From Monomorium pharaonis (taxonomy: Eukaryota; Arthropoda; Insecta; Hymenoptera; Formicidae): 64,000 bases of DNA. Location of the stretch: NCBI RefSeq assembly GCF_013373865.1, contig NC_050468.1:21656774-21720773 (forward strand), given 5' to 3'. Both the position numbers and the translations under genes were made by a program. Within the stretch, counting starts at the first letter, position 1, and the number at the start of each line of letters is the position of its first letter. Below the pieces are notes generated by a model. That model did not search any database. It was not told where the DNA came from and was given only the letters and a program-made list of their open reading frames with translations. Of this stretch, positions 33,900 through 46,050 are shown one piece after another.

Positions 33900-35700
33900 G
33901 AAAATCACAAATTACCCGCACTATTTCCGCCCGACTCGCGATAATTTCGGGAGTTCGGTCAATTAATTACCAATGTTACGAACTTTAAATACAGAATGCA
34001 GCAGTCCAATACCAGCGCGCGCGCCAATATCGGGAAAATTCATTATCTTACCCGGTATACGATTCGGCGAACACGAGAGGAGGTACCTGCGTTTGATGTG
34101 GGCTTTATTGCGAGAACTATAAACGTCCATCGTGATTCGGAGCCGATATGTCGGGGCGCGCTATTATGGAGTAACCGCATCGTTGCGCGTCGAGCTTGCG
34201 CGCCGCGCCCGGGGGGAGGGGGAGAGAAAACGGCTTAATGGAAGAAACAAAGCGCGGCGCGCCGTTATAGGAAGTTATTATACCTCCTCCCTTTCGCTCT
34301 TGCATCCCGCCCCTCCCCCGCCCTGGCCCGCTTCCCTCCTATCTCTTCTCGTATATTTAGCATGGCCAACTGGCGCAACCCAGGCCGTCGGCGATACACT
34401 CGATTTGGCATCCAGCCACCGTTCCCACGCGCGCGATGACGTCGCAAGGCTGCGTTATCTAACGCAATGCCGTCCGTGCCGCTACCTTTTGTTCCTGTTT
34501 CATCTCGCTTTACGCTCGACATTGTTTGCGAAACGACCCGAGGCATCGTACGTCAGTAGCGGAGACCAGTGGCGCGCGTGGCGTTTCAGCAGTTCAAGCA
34601 GTTCGTATATATCTACCGCACGCTCGCACCGGCGAATACGAGCCGCTTGCTATTGTCGAGCGTTTCATGCGATAATTAGATCGACTGGTGGACTTACGGA
34701 GGGCGCATCAACAAGATATAATCGATCGAGCGAATAGCAAAGCTGCTAAAGCCAAGAGGGCGCAAAAACGTCGATCGTCGACTATACTATATATTAATTC
34801 TCGCCAGAGCGTGGAGACAAAGAGGAGAAGCGTATCTTATCTCGCGCGAGACAAAAGAAAAGACGAGAGAGAGGTCAGAAGACGGGAGAGATATATGAGA
34901 TATAGACCCGTGTGGTTTTTTTTCGTCGGCAACGGGAACGCGGGGAAAACGGGCACGCGTACACGGTTTCCACGGCGGGAGAGGAACGGAATGATCGCGT
35001 GCTTCCGCGGGAAAGCGGCTGCTGATCGCGCGCGGCACGTTGTTGTAGCTTGGCAACAACGCGCCTCGCGATCTCGTCTCTCGGTCTCTCGTGCGCGCCC
35101 AGGCAACGTCGCAAACGCCTGTCCGTCGTTCGCGAACACAGTGCTGCACAGTGGTGCACACGCGTGGATCGTTGCGTGCTCGTGTACGCGAACGCGAACG
35201 TGTCGTCGCGCGCTGTAACAGGGAGCTCCGCGGTGGAAGGGGTGAGGGCCGAGAGTTCGGTAGAGGGAAGGGGGGGTAGGGGAGGTATGACAGGAGGGAT
35301 ACACGCGGGGAAGGTCGGTTGGGAGGAGGAAAGGGGAAAGCGTCTGCGAGCGCACGTAGCGGAATGAGCGAGACTGGATCCTTATGCGCGACGACCGCTC
35401 GCAGGGATGAAAGGACGACTTCTCCCTTTCCCCCTCTCTCCCTTCCACCATCTTGTCTAGTTTGCCAGTTGCGAATCAGGTGCTCTCGCGCCGTCAAGGC
35501 TACCCGGCTGCCGAGAAACTCCTCGCGGCGTTTTCGAGCCGGGAAACTTGCCGAGCGCACGTGCTCTCGATCCAATTAGCCGTGTGCCCCGCGTCGCCCG
35601 CGTTTGGTTTTTCCTTGGCGTGGCACGCAGCTTCCTTTTTTTTTTCTTTTTTTTTTAGCAGCGACGACGGCGACTTGTAAGACGCTTGTATGCATTAGCG
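33900..35700 (+). promoter_or_regulatory. CpG-rich island with candidate initiator
   Basis: This 1.8-kb island is among the most CpG-rich parts of the window. A TCAGT initiator lies at 34,553-34,557. Downstream donor candidates are GGG|GTGAGG near 35,241 and CTT|GTAAGA near 35,677, neither decisive. A 16-base perfect palindrome, TGCGTTATCTAACGCA, sits at 34,451-34,466 just after a TGACGTCG site. The purine-rich strand has G-runs at 35,236-35,285. The long frames here, including 262 codons on the - strand, are Arg/Ser/Pro-rich and overlap one another on both strands, so no protein is called. Confidence 0.4.
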
Positions 35701-37240
35701 ATCGATTACTTGTATCGGTCGACATTTAGCTTCCGGTTAAGTAACAAGTTAAAGTTACGAGTTAGAGCTGCTAATTACGTTTGCGCCAAATAGAAAAAAA
35801 GAGATAACGACTATTTTTTTCCACATACAGATATCATTACGTTATTTAATCAAAATTAGTACATGTTATTATTTATCGAAGTTAAAAAATGATATTCAGT
35901 GTGAAACTTAACGTGTTGCAGCTTTTCTAGAATGACAATTGTTTCTGAAATAAAACAAGTAAAATGTGTTACAGTTTTTCTAATCGATGTTCGTCTTTGT
36001 TAACAAACATATCAGTTTGCGTAATCAATGAGTTAGGCATGCTCGTTAAATAAAAAATCTTGCTATCACATGTATACACAACATCAACGATAATCATATA
36101 AGAAAATAATGGAAAACACTAATTGATTTAGGTGCCTATTATTAAAATGTAATGCTAATTATGTCTAATTAATATGTTGTAGAAAATTAAGAAATCATGT
36201 AATGTTAGAATATTCTTTACTATCGTTGCGTAAAGAATTACTAATTAATTTATACCTAATATCTAATTAAAATTTTTTAATTACATATTAGGTATTCCAG
36301 CACATTCTTTTATAATACTTGATGAGGATAAAAGTGATAATTTTGTTTCTAAAGTTATTTTTCGCGCTTTAGCTTTTGCTTCTTTATTTTCAAATGCGAC
36401 GATTTATATCAGGATAATTGCATATTGTTTCCATTTTAATTGGATTAATAGCAATTGGATTAATAGCTTGATCATTTATATTTACAGTATAAAGCAATTT
36501 TTTTCACTGAGGAAAACACTCTTCGAAATTTGTTGAACACTTTCGCGAATTACGAAAGATCCGAATAGAGGCTGAGGAGTGAGATTTGGGTCATGACCCA
36601 CATTATGTACTTCCCTCTACCTATCTCGTCCCCTTTCTCTCGTTCTATCTCTCTATCCTTATCTCTTATCTGTTTCCGTTTAACTCTTCATTTATAATGC
36701 CAGTTCGCGTTAACCCGGTGTCATATGTTGTAGTGAATCGCGCATGAATATCTTACGTACGTTCCGTGCTTAACGACCGCCACACATACCAGAATGTAAA
36801 TGATCATTAATTCGATTTACGACGTTTATCTTTACTCGTTATCAACTTGTAACTGAATTAAGTATCCTCTCGTAATATCTTGTCGTGATATGAAAATTCA
36901 CGAGGCGATATGACTTCAGAATACCGTGTTATCACAGCGTCTTAAATTATTGCACGTATACAGATGTGATTATACCAGAAATGCGACATGAAATTACTGA
37001 CAATGTAACATTTTTTGTCTCTAGAGTTTAAATGCCGTTCTCAATGTGGATAATTGTTGAAAAAATTTCTGATGACAAAGATGTGTGTGTGTGCGTGAAA
37101 ACAAATTTTTCTTGCATATTTACATAGATAACAATAAACATAAAGGATAAAGTACTTTTATTCAATTAAAAGAAATATTTTTTCTTTTCAAATGTCTAAG
37201 CTTTAATAATTTGTATGACGCTTTTATTGCAGTAAAACAA
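35701..37240. other. AT-rich DNA with no gene seen
   Basis: Contains a 15-base tandem duplication near 36,438-36,467 and a hairpin at 36,253-36,294. No exon is recognised. Confidence 0.5.
36253..36294. repeat. Near-perfect 42-base hairpin
   Basis: Twenty-base arms, TACCTAATATCTAATTAAAA and its complement with one mismatch, around a two-base loop. Confidence 0.8.
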
Positions 37241-38130
37241 CAACAATTGCATCGCCCTTCATGTCCCGTTATGTGCCTTTCATCTCGTCTTTTCAATTCC
37301 TAACGCTTTCGAGAAATGGCAACGTCGAACACGCGTTACGTTATGTACTCGGAAATGTATGTACCACTCCGCTGGTTACACACATCAGACTTATCCAAAG
37401 ATTGCGTTATTGCGAGAGAAATATTGCGAGTATTGCCGGCACGTTGTAAATTACGCTTTTCACGACAGTCAACGTTTGTCATCTTCGCGGAAAATCAATT
37501 TCGGAGCGCGCGGAAAATGAGTTTACCGTGCGAGAAGCACCTGAACGGACGTTATCGTGCCGCTCTTGCGCGAACCAAAGGAGATACGGTGCCGCGCGAG
37601 AGCCAGCACTGATATTTTATTCCGCTCTCTTATATACACCGTCGTCGTCGTCGTCGACGTCATTTCTACGACATCGTATATCGTCTCTTGGAAACGGCGC
37701 CGTGAAAATCTCGAAATTGCTCACTTCCCTTCCCGCCCCGCTTCCCATCCCTCCCCTTCCCCCAGCGCGCGCGTGACGGTCGCTTTAAAATTATAAAGCG
37801 CCATAAGTAAAGTTTCTGCTCGGGCGGATGTTGACTCGGTTAACGTGGCGTTAACATTGTGAGGAGACAAAAGTGACGCGTGCATGGCAACTATTTTACC
37901 GAGTATTTTAATTCGCCGAATTCTGCGGGTGACGATGCGTTCCAATTCGAGCGACGGTCGACGATATTGCGTTTATTGGGTTTATTGAGTTTAGCTAGTC
38001 ACTTTTTATAAACGTCGTTCTGTACTGGAAGAATCGCCTGTGCGATCGACGGTGATTGTTCACGATTGATCGAAGGGTAAAATTAGGGCAACAAATCCGA
38101 GCCTTTCCACTCTCCGACAAGCTGACATGT
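37240..38130. other. CpG-enriched patch, no gene called
   Basis: Moderately CpG-rich, with a GTC/CGT run at about 37,641-37,660 and a C-rich run at 37,730-37,770. Several short overlapping frames exist; none has recognisable similarity. Confidence 0.4.
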
Positions 38131-39600
38131 ACGCTGAAGGGCAACGCGGTACTTGTATATTTTAATATTTAAATCGCTCGAAAATTTCGGATGAAATAAA
38201 CAGGTGTGCGAGCGGGCGTCCCGTAATCGGTTTAGATCGCTTGTTGATGTATCTGGTTGAGTAGCCGTTACTCAAAGGTCTTTTTCTTCTCTCCGCTTTT
38301 CTCCTTTCTCGCGCCCTTCTCTGCCCCGTTCTCTTCTCTTCTTTGTCTTTTCCTTTCTCTCTTTTCTTTCTCCTCTTACTTTTACTAAAATGCTCAGTCT
38401 TTGTACGTGGTTACAGGTATTCTTATGTTGAGGCTTTTCTGTAGCTATTTTCTGTAACTCGAGCATTTATAAACTCTGTAACTCGAATATTTGTAGATTT
38501 TAACAAAAAAAGAATCAAAATAAGTTTGTTTCGAAGTGACAAGTATTCGATCAGTAAAAGTGTCCCTTTTTATCATTGTTTTTATTACAGTGTGTCAACA
38601 AACACCATCAGATATTACGGAAAATGATACATATATTGAAAAGATAACTTCAAGAACGGTCTATAATAATTAGTTTGGTTCCATTTGAGTTATTTACAGT
38701 GTTATTTTGTGTCAATAAAAATAAGTTTAAAAAAATATTTGTGTATGATTATAAGTAATGTATGAGTTTCGAAAAGAAATGACAGATGGTACAAGAAACA
38801 TTTCTGATAAATTTGGAAAAATTGTAATGTTTTTTCCATAGCGTATACCAGTTTTTTCCCAAAACCCGTACGTACACTATAATTGTGTGTAAATATTGTT
38901 TCAAGATCTCTCTCATGGCTTTAAAAAAAGCAAATAACTTTTACTTTTTATAGACAATTCTTGAGTCTAAAAAGAGCTAAGATTTGCATTTACTTAATAA
39001 ATAAATTATGATAGGCAGTATTTTTTCATGCTTATTAATTTACAAGATTTCAGGACATTTATCGACACTTTTTTTAACCTTATACTGGTCGCAACATATG
39101 TATATCAGATATGCGTTTAGGCTATAATGTATCGCTATCACAATACCTTAATCAACTTGTTCTTTATTGTTATATGTATTTTAATGTCGAATTTATTAGT
39201 CCAGTGTAAATGCAAGGAATATTGTGTCTCAAAAAGTATAAGAAAATAAAAAGTAATTTAATGTATGACATATATTGCGATCATGGATGAAAAGTATTGT
39301 CCCTAACTCAGGGTTAATGGCATATTTTCATTAATGTAGTAATGTAGTTTGTAAGAAAAGCCAACTCGATCAAATAGGTCATGTAGATTTGAAGAGATGA
39401 TTTCGAATATAAAAAAATTATTTCACTAACAAATCGAAAAAAGGCCGAGAGTCTAACGTTTCTTTTTGCGATTTTAATAGACTTTAATTAGATATATGTA
39501 TATAAATATACCATATAACTGAATTTGTTTCCTATAAAATTTCAACTACGTTAATGAAAACGTGTCATTTTATAAAAAAAAATGTTGCTCTCTAAATCGA
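38131..39600. other. CT-rich patch then AT-rich DNA
   Basis: A polypyrimidine run at 38,280-38,380 is followed by AT-rich sequence with no coding signal. Confidence 0.5.
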
Positions 39601-39992
39601 CTTACAGGAAACGTTCTGTACAACAGTACTGCTTTTTTTTTCGTATATTGGAGCGATTAATCGAGAGATCATCGAGATTAGTCATTCGCTTTCGTACGGC
39701 ACGTTCTCGTTTAACCGTTTCAGCTTCCGTCGTTCTCTCGTTACAACAAGGTCGCGTACAGATTTGGTGGTAACGAGTAAATACCGATAACCTAGCAATA
39801 AGCCAGAAACTTTCTCGTGACTGCGAGCGTCGGAGTTAGAGAAGGACGAGGTAGTGGAGGGGAGGGGAAAGGGAAGACATTCGCGTCGTGCGAGCGGGGA
39901 TAGTCGTGGAGCACGGGAGGTCGAGCGTTGTGTAGGGATGCGTGGGCTGCGCGGGGCAAAGCGAGAGGGAGGCGGCAGCGGCGCAAAGAGGG

Positions 39993-39995
<3 letters not shown>

Positions 39996-40028
<33 letters not shown>
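39996..40028. repeat. (AG)n microsatellite
   Basis: About 16 AG units, upstream of the candidate initiator at 40,287. Confidence 0.95.
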
Positions 40029-40032
<4 letters not shown>

Positions 40033-40152
40033 GCAGGGTGGGGGAGAATGTGCTATCGGCCGCAATCAGCAGCTCGGCGGCTCTCAGTTTGTGTCGGATC
40101 TCCGTCGCGGTCGTTTCGTAATACAATTTCCGTCGCGCTGTGCTCCGTTTTC

Positions 40153-40159
40153 ATTCTCT

Positions 40160-40190
<31 letters not shown>

Positions 40191-40198
40191 CTCTCTCC
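40153..40198. repeat. (CT)n microsatellite
   Basis: CT-rich run with about 12 uninterrupted units at 40,166-40,190. Reverse complement of the GA run 125 bases earlier. Confidence 0.95.
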
Positions 40199-41501
40199 GT
40201 TTCTCCCTCCCTGATCCTTCTCATCCTCCCCTTGTAGTCCGATCGCAATTCGCCCCTGTGTTCCCCTTTCCTCCCGTCCGCCTCCGTCAGTGACACCGAG
40301 TTTCGACGGGAAGAGCGTTCTTCGTACGGAGACGCGTCCTCGATTACTTCGTCTTGCTCCGTTTTCTGTGAGAGTGTGTGTATATGAAGTGCACTTCGAC
40401 GACAGAAGGAGAGTACGAGCGCCAACAACACGGAAGAGTCTCGGAGGTGCGTGTTTTCTTTATCTCGTATCGTTTGTGTACGTGCGCGAAACGTGCGTGA
40501 TGCACCGCCGTTTCATCGCCGCGCGGATTTACGAGGACGCAGGAGGGAGGGTGGGCAGGGGTGGCTTGGTGTTTCTTTCGATGTCGTATTTGTTCGAGCG
40601 CGATAAATGGCATTGTTATCGGGACACGCAGAACTCCGCGAATCGACAAACTCCTCGCTACGCGAGGCGGGACATAAGCGCGCGCGCACGAATGACCCGG
40701 AGTGCACGCGCCGAATCGCATCGGGTGCGAGAGCGGACGTCACGCGCACCGCGTCGCGCGCGATAAGCGACGCTAGGCCGATCGGCAGCGTCCTTACCGC
40801 GCGCCGGGAGATTGATTAGCGGCTCGGCCGTGACTCGGCTCGTTTCGACGCGCGAGGAACGCCGCGTGAAAAAAGAAAAAAAAGTGCGAGTGACGCGCCG
40901 CGCCGGTCGCTTCCGTTCCCCGTATTCGCGCCGTCCGCCGTTTTCTTTATTCGCGCGCTCGACGGGAATTACCTATCCCCGGATGAATCATCGGCCTTAA
41001 GGATTTCGTCGATCGCCGAGGTTTCAAGTCGCGCGGAGTCGTTGGCGTCAACTCCACGATATGCACACCACGCTTTTTCAAAGAACCCGCACCTCCACTT
41101 GAGTTCCGTCGCGTATGAATCATCGACAATTCTCCCCCCCAAGGCAAGGTCGTTCGCGTTGCTCCGTAAACGAAAGCTCGGATTTTACTCCAAATGTGTC
41201 GCGTTCCATTCATTCCTCGCGGAGTCGCACATGGAGCCGTTCCTCGGTAAACGGTAGATTAACGAAACGATGGCGCTTGATATCGAATTGCTGTTAAATT
41301 CGTTCCCGTTACCAACGTAGCGCGACGAGTGGTGAAAATCGAGGCTAGATTTCGCGGATTCCGACGACAGACAGACCGCGGGATCGTGGGATCGTTTTTT
41401 CGGCGACGAAACGAAACGCAATCGAGAACGCGCGCGCGAGGTTTCGAGCGACGCACACTTGTTTTACGTAATGAAACCGCGTTCGCGTCGAGGGGGAGAG
41501 T

Positions 41502-41536
41502 GCGAGCGAGCAAGCGAGCGAGCGAGCGAGCGAGCG
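41502..41536. repeat. (GAGC)n tandem repeat
   Basis: About eight GAGC/AAGC units inside the CpG island. The repeat explains the SERASERA-like peptide in one frame. Confidence 0.9.
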
Positions 41537-41869
41537 CGTTCCTCGCTCGCGCGTGCGCCGCGTGTAATCTATCCGTCGTCGCGAACCCCGTGTCGCTCGC
41601 TCTCCGTGCTCCGCGCCGCACCGGCGGCGGCGGGGTGTCGGTCGGGTGGCGAGGGGGACGGCGGAGGGGCGGGGAGCTCTTCGATCATCGGCATTACTGG
41701 CCCGCCTCGTGCGTCCTCGTGTCCCGTCGGAACGGCGCGGCGGCGCTCGGCTCACTCGGCTGGCTTCGTGCGCCGCCGCCGCCAGTCTCGCAGCAGCTCG
41801 CGCGCGTCACGGATCTACGTTGCGCCTCGACCTCGGCCTTCTCCGCGACGCGACGGAATCCGGTGGCAG

Positions 41870-42699
41870 TCAGTGGTGATAGCGGACGGTAGTAGATCGT
41901 CCGTCTCTCTACCTGTCCGATCTTATCCGTGCGACGTCTGTAACGTGTGTAACCTCCCCTCCCTCTCTCTGTGTCTTTCCAGCGTGAGGAGTTTACGCGG
42001 ATCGCCGTTGTTTTTTTTTCCTCTCTGCCGCTGCCGTCGTCACGTCGCTGGCACGTCGTCGCATTATCATCCGTCGTCGTCGTCGTCGTCGGCGGTTACC
42101 TCGCGCAGCCCGTGTCGTTGTGGTGGTGTGCGCGCTTCTTGGATACGCGGTCACGCATGCACGCATGGACAGACAACGGCGACGCGGCACTGCCCAATGA
42201 TGGCCGTGCCGGGCATTACCGTTGACGTAGTGATGTATTATTAGTGGTGCGCGTCGCGGGAAAGTGCTGTGTGCCGCCGTCTCGCTCGCTCTTTCTATCT
42301 CTCTCTATCTCTATCTCTCTCTTTCTCTCTGTCTCGCCGCTCACTTCGGTCCGTATCTCGACGGCACCGATAATAGCGCGGAGTGTGCTCCTCCTCGTCG
42401 TCGTAGTCGTCGTCGTCGTCATCGCCGTCATTTGCCGTCGGAAATCAGTGATCGCGGCACGAAGGGAAGGCAACGGATACGTACGCACGTATTTCGCCCC
42501 CCCCATCCCGCGCGCAGTGAGAGTTTTGTATCAAGTGCAACGCGACAGTTCTCGCTTGCTCTCTTGTGTGTGGATTATCTCGTATTTGGATATACTCGTA
42601 TTATCGTATTGGATATATATCTGCGATCCCCGTCGCAGCCTCCGGCACGCACTCCGGCCCGACTCCGTCGCCAGGCCACGGCCCAGGATCGTGATTCCG
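41870..42699 (+). other. Candidate non-coding first exon of an unidentified + strand gene
   Basis: A TCAGT initiator at 41,870-41,874 (context GGCAGTCAGTGGTG) lies about 830 bases before a near-consensus donor, CCG|GTAAGT, at 42,699/42,700. The interval is GC-rich, with GTC/CGT runs (42,070-42,092; 42,391-42,423) and a CT-rich run (42,283-42,335). Several upstream ATGs stop quickly; for example ATG 42,197 gives 15 codons. No frame reaches the donor from an ATG with a convincing protein, so it is best read as a long 5' UTR. The coding part would lie beyond the window. Gene identity is unknown. Confidence 0.45.
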
Positions 42700-43660
42700 G
42701 TAAGTGTTGCGTTTGTTCTCTCTTTCATTCGGCCGCTTTGCGAGGATCGATGCGCGATCTCGGGGAACGCGTGACGGCACGACGTCTCGCGCGCGCCGTC
42801 GCGCTTATCGCTCTCGATCGGCTGCCATCTTGTTATTTGCAAGCCGTCGCTCGCGTATACCACTCGCGCGCCGTTCGCGAGTGTTAAAAGTCTAAGCGCG
42901 AAAACGCCCAGCTGCCGCTCGAGGTGTATCCGCTCCGCGTTATATCGACCGTCTGATCTTCGGGCGGCCGTTCTTGCATCTCTCCTCGATCGCGGGACGA
43001 TCGATCGAAAATCGGGCTGATAAGAAGCGCGATCGACATCGTTCGTAATCGCAGCCGGGGACGTGACGTCGTCCCGTTTCACGGCGACGAGATTCCAAAA
43101 CGGGCCGCGCGCGCGCGCGCGCGCGCTCGCGAGCGAGGTGCTCCGTTTTTTTTTAAATCCTCGCGACGAGATGAAAAACTCGCGGCCGTGTAAACAGCGC
43201 GTCGCGAAAGTGCCGGGTCGCCGGGAGCGGAGCAGTCGGGCTCTCTTTTAGCGGGGAATCACGCGTCTCGTTGACGCGAAAATAGCGAGCGACGGTGACA
43301 ACGATCACCGCCGTTTTCGTCGTTTTGCCGGTAATTCCGCTCTTGAAAACATCGGCCGTGTTCCGCGTAAATACCGTCTGTGTTTAGCGACGAGGCTGGG
43401 AAAAGCTCGGGACGAGTTCTCGCGTCGCAATCGTCATTTCCGTCTTATCTGCGGTCGTTGGACGCCCGAAACCTCAATTAATCTCACTTTCGATTGCGGT
43501 GGCTATTTTTTTTTTCACGCGCGGCGACACCGACGTGCCAGGGAGATTGCGCGCGCGCGCGAATTATTTTTTAAGGAAAGTCATCGCGAATCTCGAGTGG
43601 AGATTTCGTAAATTTCTGTGAATTGCATAAGTGATACGATACGCAGACAAATATGATTCT
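42700..43660 (+). other. CpG-rich start of the presumed intron
   Basis: CpG-rich sequence continues for about 850 bases past the donor at 42,700, including a (GC)n tract at 43,108-43,128. It then grades into AT-rich DNA. No exon is recognised. Confidence 0.4.
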
Positions 43661-44200
43661 CACGCTAAGAAAAGCAGTTACTCAGCTTTCTTCTTTTAAG
43701 CGACGATTATCTTCCCAAGGAATATTTTCGTGATAATCTTATTATAAAAAAAGTATACATTGTTTACTTGAAACATATGTCTACTCAAACTTTTGCGTAT
43801 ACACAGTAAAAATATGTACTTGAATTTTATATTAATTACTTATTTCAAATAACTTACAAGTTAATCTGTTAATTCTTCTTAAAACATCAAATTTATTTAA
43901 CATTTCTTACATTTATATACTGAATTTTAATAATTTAATACTTCAGTCAGGAATATTAAGTTAAAATAAAAGTCCTTTGCTTATTATTTCGATTTTTCCC
44001 CTTCGATACAATTTTATAAAACTCTTCGAAAGAGTACAAACCCTTTTTTTAAGTGTACAACGAGTTTTTCTAAAAATTACGATAAGCATATTACAAAGCA
44101 GTAAGAAAATATCCTTTGTTGGAGATGACTCTTATTAAAAGTCCAAATTGAGTAATCACTTTTCTCGGCGATACTTTTCTTACTCTGTGTCGGCGGCGAT
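43661..44200. repeat. Diverged 0.5-kb direct repeat, copy A
   Basis: Matches 47,068-47,537 in the same orientation and order. Landmarks: TAAGAAAAGC, TTCTTCTTTTAAG, ATACAATTTTAT followed by CTCTTCGAAA / TTCTTCGAAA, and GAGTAATC before a T-rich end. Divergence is high with many small gaps. There is no open frame. Confidence 0.7.
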
Positions 44201-44442
44201 CGTGCTGGCGAAAACACGCAAAAAATGCTTACGCTTGTCGGCTGAAGTCTTTATTTGAGTACGACTGATAGATAGAGTGAAAAGTTAACGACCGCGGAGG
44301 ATTTTATTTCTACCCTCGTTTCGGCGAACTTTTGCGTAGCGTGCGCGTGGGAGTTTGGCTCGCGCACCCATCGAGCGTCGCAAATTGATTTTCTTAACCA
44401 GCCTCATGGCCCAGCTGTTTTCCTCGCGATCCCATGTCGCGC

Positions 44443-44546
44443 TGACATCGGACACAACGCTTCGGCGATAGCCTTTTGCATTTTTTTTTCCTTGACATCG
44501 GACGTAACACTTTGGCGATAGCCTTTCGCAATTTTTTTTTTCCTCG
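44443..44546. repeat. Two tandem 50-base units
   Basis: Both units start TGACATCGGAC, continue GGCGATAGCCTTT and end in a T-run plus CC. Unit 1 is 44,443-44,492 and unit 2 is 44,493-44,546. Identity is about 85-90% by eye. Confidence 0.85.
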
Positions 44547-44941
44547 GGCATTCAAATCGAACGTTTACATTCGGCGAGCTATTTTTGCGCTCGCCATCAA
44601 TTTTTCTCTCAAATAAAAACGTTTTTTTGGGGAGGGGGGACCCGTTTATGTCACGAAGAATTGAAGAAGATTAATACATTTGAGTGTCCTTTAGCGATTT
44701 CCCCGTTTTGCACGATCGCAGTTTCCGAACATTATTATCTTATTATCGCGTACGCCAACTCTCAACTTCCAGACAACTATCGTGGGAGTTAATGCGAACC
44801 ATAGAAAGTGCGATATAGCCTGTCGGATATATTAATTACAAATGCAGCGTTTCACAGTTTAATAGCGGAAAGATGTAAATACGGTTTTTGCGAGGTTTCG
44901 TCGTCTTCCGAAACACGCAAACGTATCGCGACACAATTGAA

Positions 44942-44963
44942 GGGGTTGGGGGAGGGGGAGGGG
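44942..44963 (+). other. G-quadruplex motif
   Basis: Four runs of 4-5 G separated by TT, A and A. Fits the strict G4 pattern with one- to two-base loops. Confidence 0.8.
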
Positions 44964-45149
44964 ATTTATGGTGGGCGGTCACCGATCACAATTTTATCAT
45001 TCTTTTTGTAAAATAATAACAGTTACAAGAAACACGACAAATAAAATAAAACTTTATAGGGAGCTCCCTAATTGGGGAAGAAATTAGTAGAATCATAAAT
45101 ATGCGATGTTGTGTTCGGAGGGTATTATAATCGTAAGTTTCGAACGTGA

Positions 45150-45503
45150 TTCGTGACTGCTGAATTATTCACGAATTCGCCGGTAAAAACCGGCGAATCG
45201 GCGACGGGCGCAATCTGGCGGAGTCGTGGTAGCCGCGTATTTCACCGTGCGGGAAAAACGGAGTAATCCGCAGAATCATATCATACAAAAGCGACGCGCG
45301 CGCGTGTGTATGTGTGTGTCGCGTGGAAATGGAAATATTTCAGACGCGTCCGAGGAGAAAGCGATTCGAGGTGGATGTCACGGTATAGAGTTCGCGTTCT
45401 CTTCGCCGCGAACGATATTATTTCTGGCACGGCACCAGCCGGCGGCACCGACCGATCGATCCTCGTCCTCGAACGGGCGATCGCGAGCGAGCGTCATCGT
45501 CAC

Positions 45504-45535
<32 letters not shown>

Positions 45536-46050
45536 GCGCGTCGCGATCGATCGCGAAACGAGCGAGCGCGTATTCACTATCCTTTCGGCGAGGGGTAGGG
45601 AGGTAAGCGCGAAACACGTTTACCAAGACCCCGGAAATAATTACCGCTAAGCAGACCCGAGTTGTCGGCAAATTGAATTGGCTTCGAGTACCGGCGCGCG
45701 CGCGCACAACACACAGACACACAAACACACAAACACACGTGCGCGCACGCGCGCGGTCTCTCTCTTTCTCTTGGCAACTGTATCGTCTCGGATCCGAGAA
45801 ACGATCCCGCCAGTAAATTCTTTTGCCCGCGGCTCGCCAATGTTTGCAAACAAACTCCTCGGTCCTCGCGTGTCAGCGTCGCGATTTTATATCCGGCCTT
45901 GGCGTCGCGCGACTCGCTCCGTTTGTTGTACGCACCTTAATTCTCTCGGATCGGACAAAAAAGTAGCCCGAGTTGTAATCGTTTGCGAGTGTCAACAGCG
46001 AGAATTGGACTTCGATGTAGTTCTCGTAGTTCTTCTGTATGTATTGTAGA
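45150..46050. promoter_or_regulatory. CpG-rich island
   Basis: Carries a (GTGC)n run at 45,505-45,540 and an (AC)-rich run at 45,711-45,738. Frames are open on both strands but are repeat-driven. No initiator-donor pair stands out. Confidence 0.3.

Larger units (their letters stand above)
39800..40446 (+). promoter_or_regulatory. Candidate promoter flanked by (GA)n and (CT)n, with initiator and donor
   Basis: A GA run at 39,996-40,028 and a CT run at 40,153-40,198 flank about 125 bases and are mutually complementary. Both are potential GAGA-factor sites. A TCAGT initiator at 40,287-40,291 follows, with a possible donor GGAG|GTGCGT at 40,446/40,447. This would define a short non-coding first exon of about 158 bases on the + strand. 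The elements are seen; promoter function is inferred. Confidence 0.4.

Noticed and set aside
34787..35575. A 262-codon open frame on the - strand
   Set aside because: Low-complexity Arg/Ser/Pro peptide in a CpG island with equally long overlapping frames on both strands; no family resemblance.
39996..40198. Possible CRISPR-like or satellite array
   Set aside because: These are simple dinucleotide runs with no spacer-repeat structure, in eukaryotic DNA.
41459..42244. A 261-codon open frame on the + strand in the CpG island
   Set aside because: Arg/Ser-rich, repeat-driven (SERASERA from GAGC repeats), overlapped by long frames in other phases and on the other strand. Better explained as 5' UTR in GC-rich DNA.
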